Assembly (NCBI GenBank): GCA_000469685.2
Contig: LS997564.1
Location: forward strand, 4,108,940 to 4,172,939
Source of the DNA: Haemonchus contortus
Taxonomy: Eukaryota; Nematoda; Chromadorea; Rhabditida; Trichostrongylidae
DNA length: 64,000 nucleotides
Reading direction: 5' to 3'
Made by a program: the position numbers and the translations under genes. The notes under the pieces are model-generated. The model did not search any database. It was not told the origin of the DNA and saw only the letters and a list, made by a program, of their open reading frames with translations. Numbering within the stretch: the first letter of the stretch is position 1; every line of letters begins with the position of its first letter. Below are positions 11,139 through 23,700 of this stretch, piece after piece.

Positions 11139-13884
11139 ATTTTCAGCGTTAGCAGAAGATTTTACTAGAAGTTTCTTTGTGAAATCTGAATAGATAATTA
11201 AATTGTCTAAATCCTTTCCCTTCTCCTCACTTCTCATCAACTGAGCAATATGAGCTTAGAGCTACTCGAAAACCTGCTGTGTTCAGCTAATCATTCCGAG
11301 CAAGTGAGAAGGGTGGGGTCACTCGAGGGGTGGTTTTCGATCCGTGATACGGATGGACGTGAACTTTTTTTTGGCTGATTTTCGCTTTCTCCCGGCGACA
11401 AACTGCGTAGCTGACAATCTATACAATTGTTGCGTCATTTTATTTCCAATAAGTTTTTTTGACAAAGTTTTTTGTTCGGGGCGACTTTTACACTCGACAC
11501 TTTTGAAGTTTGATAAGGATTCGATAATCGTTCTTAGTTTTCTGGGGCAATTAAGGTTTGCTTTGTTCAAATTCAAATCTGATCATATTCAGAAAGATCC
11601 CCATTGAATGGTTTTTGTTAATTTTACCTGAACCAGGCAAGAGTTGCTATCAAAAACGTGCCATTAATGACGGTAAAAAACTGATTGTAATAAAGTTTTT
11701 TTGGCACCACCGAAATTTCATCTTAAAATTTTTATATAAATCTGTCCGGATTACAGTTATTTCTAATTTCATCTCAATTTTTTAAATAGATAGAAAAAGC
11801 TAAATAATCTCAAGCGCAAACAGCAGTTGGTCTTCGAGAATAGAATTCGAGTAGATGTTCTCAGAAAATGGCCAGTCATAGAGGATGAACTCGTCCTGGA
11901 GCGATGGACGAGTACCACCAAGGTTGAGACCGACACGGTTCAGAGAACGTTCTACAATACGAAGCGCTAACCGGTTCAAAACTCATCAGATCGAGCTCAT
12001 GCCTCTCTTGCTATTTTGGATTAGGTCCCTTTTGGAGCTCCCATAAATGCAGCCTTAATTTCTTAACTAGACCTCACAATAGTTTCTAGACATGATTTTG
12101 CTCTGTAAGAGGGCAAATTTGACTGCAAAGCAATGCTAGTGGTTAAAATGGAATGGGCCTATTGCTCAGACCACAGTGCTTATTCCATAAACTGTAGAGA
12201 AGCCAATGCAAAGGCCATACTGTGTACTTCACAGTTTTCCGTGATCTTAGGAAGCCGGAACTCGTCCAGCACCCATCGCGCTGATCGACATCATTCCAGA
12301 GCGTTTACGATGGTATGGTGACTGGTTGATGTATGGCTACGAGTAACTTGTATGGACGTCTATCTATGATCAGCAGGGACCGTTTGAAGGAGATATAGAG
12401 AGCAACGGTAAGATAATTGCTAACTCAAAATTACTAATATGTATTTGAACTGTTTATAAAATATATATTTCCAATATATACTAGATACAAAAATAAGTAA
12501 AGAATTTGTAGGAAAATTAAGAACGAAAGAGAATACCCGAACAGCTGCATGATAATTCGCAACACGATTATAACGGGGTCAAAATAAGGATGATGGGGGT
12601 GATAGTCGAGATGATATCTATGTGATATAAATCAATGTGAAGTTCGGGCGTTAGAGATCCGAGCTGGAGAAGTAGAAGGGGAGAATACAGAGCGAAATTG
12701 GAAATGATCGAAAGTGATTAGCAGCGATTCAATGAAAGTGAAACCAGATCGGAATTTCGAGGTGGCACCGAAATTCCGCTTAGCTCAGAGCATCCAAATG
12801 AAACTGAGGAAGGGGTTAGCATATTCCGATCTTTCCTGGACCGGTCCGAGACTCCTTTTCTTCAGAAGTCGCGGTCCTTCCCACCAAAAGCTCATGTCGC
12901 TTAATGTCCTACTAAGGAAAGGTGATTGTCAGCTGTTCTAATGTCGAACCTAAAAAGCGGTCCTTCTGGGGTAAGATTCATGACGTCAGAAAATCAGCAA
13001 GAATGTAGAAGCTGGATGAAATCGTGAGTGTAGCAGAGTAGAGCCAGTAGCAACCAGGGTGATGATGAAAAGCGGGTCGCTGTGGTCGGGTACTGGAACG
13101 GGTTCAACCCCCACAGATATCCAAGTTGGCCATAGTCGTTTAATCCCTATGATAGGACGAAAAACATGACTATCGCTGATTAATGCGCTCTCGACGTAGC
13201 GGCGATTGCGACTCTATCTGGTGTCCACCGTTGTCGGTCCGTCGGACGGTCTCCGACCCCGTTCAAGGGGCGAAGCAGTTAGGGACATATGAACCTTTGC
13301 CGATTAATTGAATTATAGAATGTGGCTTGATGATCCTGATGCAACTGTTGGTTGTCGATTACGTTAAAGCCAGATGGATAGCAGGAAGAGATGAGCAGGA
13401 GGTTGGAGTGGGAAGGGTTGATCCGAAGGATAACTATCTTCCGCAAATATCGGAATGCCTACTTGACTGCAGCAGTTACTTTTATATAAATAGTCAGCCA
13501 ATTGGAAGAAATTATTCGGCGAAAAGGATATTCCTGGCTTGGCAAGAATTCATGAGAGAAGTGGTCCTACAGTCGGCTCTACTTGCCCTTTCTTCCCTAG
13601 ACGAATGCAGTAGGGAAATAGCGTCGTCCCAAGAGCGGCTTTATTGGTACAACATCCTTTTCGAATTGAAACATTCATTGACGGATGTACCGATGAAAAA
13701 GTACATGTTGGTTACTGTATGCGTCTCCTGCCTCTTCAGGGTTGAGGTCGCAAGTGCAGAGTGGGAGAGCTGCCACTACTGGAGTCATCGGGTTATGCCA
13801 TCATATGATAGCCTGGGAAATCTTATCCATCAATCAATGACGATAAGGATAACCTCTCCGACATTTTTAGGATCCTGGCTTTTC
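11139..13884. other. Intergenic between the cut-6-like and vab-7-like genes
   Basis: Apart from the orphan exon candidate, little can be supported. 11340-11800 is AT-rich. 13327-13935 holds a 202-codon plus-strand open frame (for example IFLAWQEFMREVVLQSALLA) without recognised motifs; its 3' end runs into a SINE tail, so it is not accepted as a gene. 12400-12560 is AT-rich with no visible element. Confidence 0.4.
11827..11970 (+). CDS. Orphan terminal exon candidate, unknown product
   Basis: After a CAGCAG acceptor-like site, 47 codons run to a TAA at 11968-11970. The peptide begins LVFENRIRVDVLRKWPVIED and contains LVLERWTSTTKVE and VQRTFYNTKR. It reads like real protein (charged, with spaced hydrophobics and no low complexity) and may open further upstream to 11800. 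I do not recognise the family. No upstream exon with matching phase and no AATAAA close downstream were found, so a remnant of a mobile element is the main alternative. Confidence 0.35.
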   Translation: MVFENRIRVDVLRKWPVIEDELVLERWTSTTKVETDTVQRTFYNTKR

Positions 13885-14291
13885 GGATGCACCCCCCGCA
13901 TTCCTATTCAGTTAGGAATCGTAGTGGGGTCTTGAAAGCGAATGTGACCTCTAGGGTGGAGGTGGTGTAGTAACAAGTAGCGCACTATCACACGCGCTTG
14001 GTTCATGGCTCATCCCGGATTGATATTGGGCTAGGCCTACAAACCCTTCCATCCTCTCGGGGTAAGTAAATTTCTATCAAACTCGCCTGGGAGGATGAAA
14101 GCAGTGCCTTTTACATCGCTTAGCCGCCGTAAGTCATTGTATAAGCCATACACGCATCAAACCGTCACTGCGATTCCTAGGAGAAGTCGAATGCGGAGGC
14201 GCATCCCAAACACGAGATCATAAACGGTCAGGACTTCATCCTTATCCTTTACCTTTCCAATGACTTGGAGTGGTTAGCCGATGCACCTGGA
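13885..14291. repeat. Tail-to-head SINE cluster, copies 3a-3c
   Basis: Three SINE segments lie together. A minus-strand tail fragment (13885-13950) holds CCCGCATTCCTATTCAGTTA. A nearly full plus-strand copy (13954-14207) begins GGGTGGAGGTGGTGTAGTAA and ends GAAGTCGAATGCGGAGGCGC. A short minus-strand body fragment (14259-14291) reads AATGACTTGGAGTGGTTAGC. The arrangement suggests repeated insertion of the same family into itself, or insertion plus inversion. The copies are too diverged to be recent. Confidence 0.7.
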
Positions 14292-15251
14292 AGTTTTCCC
14301 TCATATTTTTTCTTTCTTTTTCTATGACCGAACCCCGGCACCTTCGGTTGTGGTGCCATTCTTTTGGTGCCATTGTTGGGACTGAGCTTCTTATTCAGAT
14401 TCCATCTCGATCACACATAGCTACAGAAAAGAGTATCCGTTAAAGAGCGATCACTACGGGATGAAAGAAAGTGAAAGTTCATTGCAAAGGCGCGAAATGA
14501 TCGTGTGCCGATGAGATGAATGAGAGCAAAAGGCGACACGGTGATTGATAGGGGAAGTGATATTGGACTGAGATCGAGACCTCGTCATGCATATCACGCA
14601 TTCAATTGCGACTTGACTGAGGCTGATCCAATCCTGGAATCTCCTACTTGTAGTGAACATTATCGGGATTGATTTGAGGGCTCTTATTCGATTATACGTT
14701 CTGAGAGTTCAATGAAAAAGAATCTGATCGGGGTAGCGGATTTTGAGCGAGAGGAACTGAGTTTTGGGTAAGTGTGTGGAGACAGGGTGGTGTGATGGAT
14801 AAGCACAGATTCACGAGCAAGCAAGAGTCAGGGAATGGTTGAGTCTCATTTGAGACCTGAAGACTTCGGACATGGAGAGGCTCCTCCGCCACCGATTTGC
14901 TTGCTCTCAGCTATCGCCAGACTGAAGAAAGGGATGTACTTTGAAGCAAGCAGCAGCCTAAAATTGTGGTTGTACCTCGGAGCTACACTGGCCTATAGTG
15001 AACTTTGCTGTATTAACATCAGAGAACATTTGTGGGATTAGGAGTTGCTTCAATCCTGACTTCTAGAAAAACATGGACAGATGTGTGGCGAGAAGGCTTC
15101 ATATACTGCCACTATGATTGGAATTCCTTGTTAACAGCAGACTTTCCTAAGAAAGCGTCTCCTCCCTGAGAACTTCGACTGGGATTCCTCATCCTATCTA
15201 TGTTGAATTCCTCTGTACAAGGCATTTGACGAAACCTATCCCTGTTTGGGG
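14292..15251. other. Intergenic, nothing recognised
   Basis: No gene, RNA or repeat is supported. Short open frames at 14454-14660, 14692-14892 and 14835-15041 overlap one another on both strands and have no motif, which marks them as chance. Confidence 0.5.
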
Positions 15252-15378
15252 ACCTCGAGTAGCCGACCAATGAGAGATGAAAGGCTTGGTTGGCTTAAAA
15301 GGATATCGTTCCGGGATTCAAACCCATGACCATGCGTGTGTGATAGTGTGCCACTTATCACTACACCAGTCCCGCCCT
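15252..15378 (-). repeat. tRNA-derived SINE, copy 4 (joined to the 15.4 kb repeat)
   Basis: The tRNA-like head ends at 15378 (complement of CACTACACCAGTCCCGCCC) and the B-box region is the complement of CCGGGATTCAAACCCATGA. It shares the unusual GGATATCGTTCCGGGATT with the copy at 63788-64000 and not with other copies, and both copies adjoin the same unrelated sequence. This is evidence that the SINE was copied together with its flank. Confidence 0.75.
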
Positions 15379-15389
15379 TATTTGTTCAA

Positions 15390-15935
15390 AAGATCGAGCT
15401 GATTGTTGCCATACAAGCTACTTCAGCGATTGTGTTATGAACTGATAAAGGGCTAATAAAATTTTGGTTAAAGCAGGGCAATGCTGAAGAAGTCTAGCGC
15501 TTTCGAAAGCCTCTTCTCTGAAAGGCCTTATCTATTAACATGTGAATTCACTGATTGTTCTCGAAAAGAACAATGGTCCGGAGGTTACCGTGGCTCTACC
15601 GTCTCTATAGGTTTGATAAGTAGTTTTCTGGGAAATTTCAGTGAATCATTTCGAGATCATCAGTGGACTTGATCTCCTCAACTCAATGAAGGCACCACGG
15701 GCGGTCCGATAACAACCATGTTTTGGCACGTCCGTCACCATCTCTTTAACGTCAGTTTTTATGATTTTCACCCTTTATTTTTGTTTACTTAATGCGCTGG
15801 TCGCTGGTCTTTTACTTTCAAATGCTCGCATGTTTACGTGGGATGTTGACAACTCTTCTGACTAAGAAAGCACAGTCCGACCACCGCTTTGTTGTACGAA
15901 TTTACATAGGAGAATACATGTATTTTATATTGGAA
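15390..15935 (-). repeat. Dispersed repeat, copy 1 (partner at 61935-63775)
   Basis: This stretch matches, in inverted orientation, the sequence at 61935-62431 plus 63699-63775. Shared landmarks include GAGCTGATTGTTGCC, GTGAATTCACTGA, CTTGATCTCCTCAACTCAAT, GGCACCACGGGCGGTCCGAT and CTTTATTTTTGTTTACTT. Copies are perhaps 75-80% alike by eye. No coding potential is convincing, although an MLTT-LTKK-like frame is present in both copies. The function of the family is unknown. Confidence 0.75.
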
Positions 15936-16065
15936 ATTATATGAATGGGAGAGTTACCTCTCGCTGGAGTGAGTAGACAATTGACCGTTGCTGGAGAAGG
16001 TTATGTGACCTTTGTGGTGGTGGTTCCAAACACTTTTCAACAAATTTCCCTTCGTGTTTTTCACA

Positions 16066-16184
16066 CAGGTGGTTCAGGTTTGGAAGGCTTGGTTTGCCAA
16101 GGTGGATACAGATCCGGGATCCGATCCCCTAGTCTGGCGTTTGTGGTGATGCCCCACTTGCCGCTACACCATCGTCCATCACCT
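16066..16184 (-). repeat. tRNA-derived SINE fragment, copy 5
   Basis: This covers the head and the start of the body: the complement of CCGCTACACCATCGTCCATC gives the A-box side, and the complement of GATCCGGGATCCGATCCCCT gives a degenerate B box. The tail beyond 16066 is missing, so this copy is truncated. Confidence 0.65.
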
Positions 16185-17745
16185 TTTTCTAGTAGTTTTC
16201 AAAAACCCAATAAAGTTGCCTGGTGTGGATGTGAGACACGGTGAGCTGTTCCCTATTATCAAACTCGGGAAAATGTCCCGATTAGAGAATTGTTGGCTGT
16301 TATAGCGTGTTCCGATGCAAATTTATTCATGAAGCATAATAAAAGGGCGAAAGCACCAGGCACATTTATCACTATTGCCATATACAAGACAGCAGACGTC
16401 GCCCTGATTTCATCTTCAAATCCTCTATAGCACCTACTTTATCGGAAGGATAATTGGTCGAGAAGAAAATGCTCATTAAAGGGAGGCGAAATATCGGCCA
16501 AATCAGAGTAAAGCTTGATTACAATACTAGACAGAAAAATTAGTTCTCTTCAAAGTTGTGAAAGCTTCGGTTCATGATGTTTACCTCTTATTTGTGGATG
16601 TTTACTTGGGAATTTTTCTGATTTGGTATTCTTAATTGTTTAGGTACTGTCAGAAGAAGGCAGAGCTCAAATGCAGCTCCACCAGTTCGAAGACAAAGCC
16701 ATTCATCTCATTTATACGCCGGCTGAAACTAGAAGAACAAAGCGTTCTCTCTTGGAATCTATTTCATCGTCCTTCGGACTTACCTGACCTGCTGTATTGC
16801 TTCCATCTTTTCCGGCTTTTCCTCTACAAGAACTGCCATGTCATCATCATCGAGAACAGGATGGAATGCTCTTATAGGAACCTTCTAATTGTAAGAAATA
16901 CTGTATTGACTTCATGGGTACACATAATTTTGGTTTCGCTCCAGTCCCTCGAACGAAGTCCGCCCGGAAAACGCACAATAGCCCATCCGAATAGGACCGT
17001 TGAAAAATTATATGTGGAGTTCAGAAGATGTTCATTTCTAGTATATTCGTTCTTCGTTTCCTGCCTCTCAACTCTTTTGGTGAGTGCTTTTCGTTCCATG
17101 TTGAATAAGCCATGCGTGCAACAATTGGTGGGACTCGTGGAACATTTGGATGCTCACAGGAATGACCTTGTAGATGTTCTAATTGGTCAGTTTAAAAAGT
17201 GGGAGCATCAAAGGTTCTACGAGTATAAATGGGCCGTTCATCATCGTAGTAGGTAGAGGAGAGTTTTTAAAAAGTATTCAGCAAGCGGAGTGCTTGTATC
17301 AAAGTTTTATTTTACAATTATTCTCAGCCCAACAAAAACATAAGCACCATATTTTGTAGCTGATGTAAGAAAGAAGTAGAGCAAGAAAATGTAGAAGAAT
17401 TAAAGAAAAGAAAAGGCTAATGGCACACATGTGAATAAATACTAAAATCTGACAGAGGAAAAAAAACATTCTATGAACATCTCACAGGAAAAGAACAGTT
17501 GGACTACGTACCCTAATTAGCCACAGCTCACAAAAAGATTGAATAGAAAATCATAAGTCACCATTTCCTCCTTTTGGCCTTGGTCCGAGCTTGCGATCCT
17601 CCCGAAAGGACCAGAAAAGCACTGGGAACGGACGTACATAGGAGACTGTTGGATGGGGAAGCGCTTTGTTCAAAAGCGTATGATCACTACGATGAACGCA
17701 GAAAAAGCAAAACGTTTACATCAATAAAAAGTAGAGGCAAGGGGG
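16185..17745. other. 3' flank of the vab-7-like gene, possible exon-like stretch at 16645
   Basis: A 206-codon plus-strand open frame runs 16636-17256. In another plus-strand frame, a TTTAG acceptor is followed by a peptide starting VLSEEGRAQMQLHQFEDKAI and containing TPAETRRTKRSLLE, which reads more like protein than the long frame does; it ends in a stop near 16786. Neither is recognised. It might be an exon of a plus-strand gene, but no donor or partner exon was found. 17256-17745 is AT-rich and shows nothing further. Confidence 0.3.
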
Positions 17746-20700
17746 TCAGGTTGATTCAGTTGAAGTGGAAGTCGAGTTTGTAAGTTCGAGAGCGTTGGCG
17801 ATTGTGATGGGCTTGACGTCGTCACATGAATCACTCGTTGAAGTTTTGATCATATCACCCTGTACAGGAAATGGCACCGTCGGGACACGATGTGGCATCA
17901 TGGGACTGAAATTGAACATTTTCATGATAAATGAATCGATAAGGTGCTGGAATGATCTACAATCCTCATAAGTATCTTCGAGGTATATTCTCAGGGAGAA
18001 GTCGAATCTGTGATACAATTCAAGGATCGTCTCCGAGCTCTGAGGTGTTCTGAGATTCTCTGGTACTGCTCGGTTTCTACCGAGAATGAGGACACTTGAA
18101 GGATCGTGTTCGAACCTAGGGCTGCTCCGAGTTTCTCTGCTCTATTGCTCTTACCGTTCCCATCCCTTCCCCCTCCCACTTACTCATCGTTACTCTATGC
18201 AGCCATCTTCTTGGAACGGCCAGCCAGGATGAGCGTGAAGAAGAAGAAAAGCTCCGTCCGGCTCTTTCCTCCTATTTTCTCGTCTACTCGTGTCTGACTA
18301 ATATTTAGAAGTCTTTAGATGAGGACCAGGGCAGATGATGGGTGGGTCACTTGGAATACTCTTTCTTCATGTCTGAGTTCCACTCCTTCCCAGGACACTG
18401 TGAAGGGACATCGATTAGCATCGTGGATAGGGATCGAAAGAATGAAACGGAGCTCATGAACAGCTGTTAGAAGATGTGAACGAAAGGGCTCCCATTTATT
18501 GGCTGCACGATTAATGATCGCACCCTGGTAAGTTTTGGGGATGACCTGATATTAGCGGAACAGTTCAAAGCCGTGTTGTTGCGTATGATTGTTGTTGTCG
18601 CACAACGGCATCGGTATACTACTGCTGTAAATGTGTCGTGATGTAATGATTTAACACTACCGGTAACGTTTTCCTGTCTCTACAACCTCTGGGAAACTTT
18701 TGCATTGCGCGTGCCTCATGGATTTAGCCAGTAGCAGACGGCTCAGGTCCTTTTGATAACGTCTCTGATCAGAAGTTTCCTCACATCCGTGAACTCACCC
18801 CAGTAGATTGGTCTTAGTGGGATGGCTGATAAAAGAAAATTTTTTTTGTTCCTGTTTATTTTTGTTTATTTCCTTCCATCCAATCTATTATACAGGATGT
18901 CACCCACAAAAATGACAGAGATCTCCACGAATATGAGAGGCCAAGCGATTTTACATGAAGGAAACATATTCTCACCTAGATGGGTAGGCAAAAGCCGTTT
19001 TTGCCCACATATCGTAACTGAACGGATGCATAAGATAGGCAAGTTGTGGAGGGATTAGAGGCCATGCGATTCCACCAACTTTTTGGCGTTTATCCTTCAT
19101 TCGACGATTTTGGAACCAGACCTTGAAATGAAAACGATTAGTACAGTCGAATTTAGCTCTAGTAGGCCCAAAAAGATTGTAAAGTGCATGAAATTTGCTC
19201 AAAAAATTAGGTTTCACGGACTGTCTGTGTGAGGATTCAAAGGGTTCCAGGGAGACAGGATTCCGGGGAGTCAAATGTTAGATATACGCGAATTCTGTCG
19301 TTTTCTTACTTCTTCTTTGGCCACATTCGATATTTGGGATTTGATTAATTAATTTTGTTAAACCGGACCAGTTAATCAGAATTACCGAGGGGTCGGTTGC
19401 TTGGAGTATTTTTCTACCGCAGCAATTTCTTATCGAAATTACTGAAACCGCAGTCCAGGAAAGTCTTGATGGGCTATGATTTCCATAGTCGTTTCTTTCA
19501 ACTGCGATTCATTGGCTAGACACTCAAACGCTTTTCTACCAGTACGTAACCGACTAAAGGGATTGCTGCGGCTTTTGAAGAGTTAGTGCGCAGCTCCTTT
19601 GGTGTATCTGATAGCTTCTGAAGGCCCCCTTCCCGCCATCAATCATTTCAGCGCGCATAACACATCTCTTCATATAGCTTTATGCAGTCAAATCCTCGTT
19701 CTCTAGGGACCTATGAATTATGCCCTAAGAGTTTTCCCCCAACATACCCGCCGCCCGCCACAAATGTCTTCAAGCTTGACTACGGTAGCTGATTATAGAT
19801 AATGGGGTACGGTAAGTCAATAGAAAAACTGGCAACTTGCCCTCTTACAAATTGCCTCCAAGCGGTCAGTATATGTAGCTGGATAAACAGGCAGGGTTCG
19901 AGGGTAAATCAGGGGCAAGACATTGACAGTAGGCAGCAAACTTATTTTTGATGAATAAATCTTTTTTACGGCTAATTTTTTGGAATATTTGTTGGCTAAT
20001 AATGAGGGCCAACAAAATGGGGGGAGAAAAACGGAAAAGTGCCTTCATTCGGGGAAAAAAGACATTTTTGGCTTTCGAAAAACCCATTTCGATTACCTCC
20101 CCAGGCTCTAGATTCTTCGTTCGCTCAGCTCCTGAGGAAGGGAGACGGAGGAGGGTTGAAAAGACCCCCTTCTGAAAAGCCTCCATCAAAAGGATAATTT
20201 ATGATGTCTAAGGTTTGAAACTTATAGGAATATATCCGAAGCTTTACTTCACCATTAAGGACCTACATACCTTAATGGTCCCTTCAGGAAGATTCAATTC
20301 GGCTGCGAGTTCTCCCCTCGTTTTCCGCGAAACGTAGTTTTCCTTGGCGAACTCTCGTTCCAATCGTCCAATTTGTTCACGAGAAAATGCAGTACGGTAT
20401 CGTCGAATCTGACTGTCATCGCGGGGGTCTGTAATGGCGAATCGATAACCATAAAATGTATTGAAATAGCAGAGAGGAAAAAGTTTTGGATCCAGTTTTG
20501 GATCATCATAGGGCACCCATTAACTGGTTTCCTTCATCTCTTTTGCAACTGATTGGGTCAAGCTTTACGAGCTTAGAGCCCTCCCTGTTGGTCCGTCCAG
20601 TCAGCAACAGCCGGTCTGCGTTGGCTACAAACCTGGCGGCCGAATAGCGCTGTTTCCCCAGTCTTTGCATATGCACGACTGACTATCATAGCCCGACGAT

Positions 20701-23700
20701 GAAAAACATTTAATCGAGAAAATGGGTTCAATTAGAGCATGAGTATGAGAGTAAAAGCGACAGCAACCCCGCAGTCATGTAGTGAGAGCGAACGGCCTGC
20801 CCGTAAGCCCCGTTTACGAGGTATACTGTGTCGAGGGTGTCTCAATTACTTCTTATTACCAGTTCGTGACTAATTAACGCACAAATTATCCACGAGAGCG
20901 TGCCATGGAAATCGCACTTTAATTGCGCATTATTGAGCGATTAAGGCCTATTCCTCAAAAACGCCCCTAGGAAATATGATCACAGGCCAAAAAAGGGGCA
21001 TGGTTTTATTAGTGAACGTGGGAAATCGAAACCCCACCACTCTCTAGGATCGGTGACTTTAGGTATTTAATTTTATGGATGGTAACAACGTTCGCCTAAC
21101 ACTTGTCATTCTTTATATACAGTATTCCCAGTCATTACTGTGATTTAATGGTTACTCCGCTATCTTGGGAATATCTAAACCTGCCAAACCGATGGCCGTG
21201 AATCGAGTTGCCTTCAAATTTTTTGAATCTAGGCCTAGATAACCAGTTACGACTTGATGTACCTTATCATCGTCATCGAGGACCACTTGTTTCGGTATGG
21301 AACCCTGAAACCAGGGAACTCGTCAAATTAATTTATTGCTGGGTTTGAGCCTTGTAGGGCATTGACCAGAACCACTTTTTTACTTGGTCCCTTTCAATGT
21401 CGGTTTTCAGGAGAAAAATCATTTATTCTCTAAGTAAACAATTATTTTTCAGTCGATAATTTATTTAGAAAAAACCTAAATTCAGTGGCATTTTCCGGTG
21501 GAGTGGAAGGGAAGTGTGGAAATTTCAAAGTAGAAATTTTTGGGGAGATTCATTTGCGCTTCCTCATGGTTTACTAACAAACTGAACCCAAAGTGTTTAG
21601 CAAACCTTAGAAAATTGCCCTTCCATTACAGCTTCTCAGGGCCATTTCTTTACTTTTTGACTCTGGATTGGGATGAAGGTTTTGTCAGACATTTGAAGAA
21701 AAAAATGATTTGATATAATTTCAAAAATCAGAAACATATATGTTAGATCACAACTATCTGATACAGTCTTTGATGACTTTTATGGAAAGATTAGGTAGAT
21801 TATGAATATAGCTGCTAGTGACAAGTTCTCTTTCCAGATTCGAACCTCTGAGTGTCTCTGCAAGGTCCCAGAAAAAAGTGTTAGGTGGCTACTTAGAGGA
21901 AGGATTCAAAACATTCTAAGTTAGACGGAAATTCCGCTGTGGATTCACTCATTTGTTTTTGGAATAGGCCTATTTCGGGAGCGGTGGTCATACTGGAAAA
22001 AACGGAGTCAATCAAATGCATTAAGTGATGTTCCGTTAGTCATTGAATGAGCGCGTTACCGTACTCATCGTCATCGTCGTCACACTCCTCTCCCCAACAA
22101 TTATCGTCCGTCCTCTGGCGGCAGTATCACCGCAAAGAAGCGTGTTTATGCTGGCGACGGGCGTTATGCGCAGGACGACTTTACAACCGGCTTCGTTTAC
22201 AGCACTAAATAAAGGCGTACCGCGGCGCGTATCGTCGCGCTTAGGGAGACCAAACGCTTGCACGATTTACCTGAGCCAACGTAACGCAATCGTCTACCGT
22301 ATGTCCCTTGTCAGCAGCGACCGCCACACTGTTTACAACATAATCACACAATCACTAGTTTTGTGAGATCAGTTTAACGACAACAAAATTGCTTCAGCGT
22401 ACGGTAATTCGTTTCGGCCAACCATTTCAGTACAATTATCGCATAAATAGGTCTAGTGATAAGGAAATGGATCGTGCAAGGAAACATTGGATTGAAGTTC
22501 ACAATAGGAATCTCATTGCGACTTGATAGTTCAACAGATGATTTTGGATTTAACGGCACGACGTTTGGAGATGATCGTCTTCTCCAGAGGATAAGGTGCC
22601 TTCGTTGCGCTGTTGAATCCGACAAAACCAGCTAAGATCTGAGATAAGGGTTTCTGGGAGTCTCAAAGAGGAAGCTAGAACTTTGTTCCCTTCCGGTCGG
22701 ATCTCTTTCAAAACGCGGACGTTTGATTTTTTTGCATGAACTGCCGGCATCGGTAGGGTATGCTGCTGTGCGAGAAAACCGACCGATCGAAAAATTTCCG
22801 AGCTACCCACAAGTTACTATACCGAATGAAGCCCCATTGCAGTTCTATCGAGCTTAGCAGATGTAGCTTTCTTCTTCGCTGTTTTCCTCCTTGTTTGAGG
22901 TGATAGTTTTATATTTTATAACTTCCAGAAGTTACCATGATATACAAGGGCCGTCCCCCAGATAATTCGGTGAATTCGAATTTTGAAGCAAACAGTGAGA
23001 AAGCCAGATGATGTCAGATCCACTTTTGGCTTCCTTGGATGAAATCCTTTTCGGAAAAACCAATTCGGAGTCGGTTTGTGCATTGTGGGTACATGATCCC
23101 CTCTCCTTTTCATAGCTTGGGCACTGACACTACAAAGCAGAAGTGGTTCTCCTTTTGCTTAAGCCACTGCATCGACGAGAAACCCCTTAAGGCCGGGTTG
23201 TAAGTTAAAGTAAGGCTGACATCCTATTTTAACTCGTTCTCAGCATGGAACCAAGTCTTCTCACTCAAACAGCCCCACCAAAAAATTCCTTCAATTTGGA
23301 AGTCCAAATCAAAGGGTAAAGGACTGACTGATCCCGAAAAGGCAGTGGTGGCAGGGCACTTCACTGAGGTTTACTAGGCTCTTAGCTACAGATTTTCGGT
23401 AAATCAACCCTATCCCTTACCTTCACAAAAAGGATTCACGTTGTAGAAAAAGCCATTTTCTGACGAGAGAAAATGACTGCGAGAAATTGAGTGAGGGTTT
23501 TTGCTTGAGGAAGGCAATTAAGTACATGTAAATCTGTGTTGATTAGCTCATTAATCACAGTATGTCCAGTTGTGATGGGCCATTTCGACGGGACCATAAT
23601 GTATGGAATTGAAGCACGGTAATTAGTCGCGCGATACACATGCCCCATACACCATCGTTTATCAAAACGACACACGCCTCTGAAAGAGCATAAGATGAGG

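Noticed and set aside
13327..13935. 202-codon plus-strand open frame as a gene
   Set aside because: No motif, signal peptide or family resemblance, and its end runs into a SINE tail. A frame this long is near the edge of chance for 64 kb on six frames.
16636..17256. 206-codon plus-strand open frame as a single-exon gene
   Set aside because: No recognised domain. A different frame at its start looks more protein-like, and no splice partners were found.
18890..18915. Solo mariner terminal repeat (TATACAGGATGTCACCC)
   Set aside because: It resembles CAGGGTGTCCC only loosely, and no partner end or transposase fragment is nearby.
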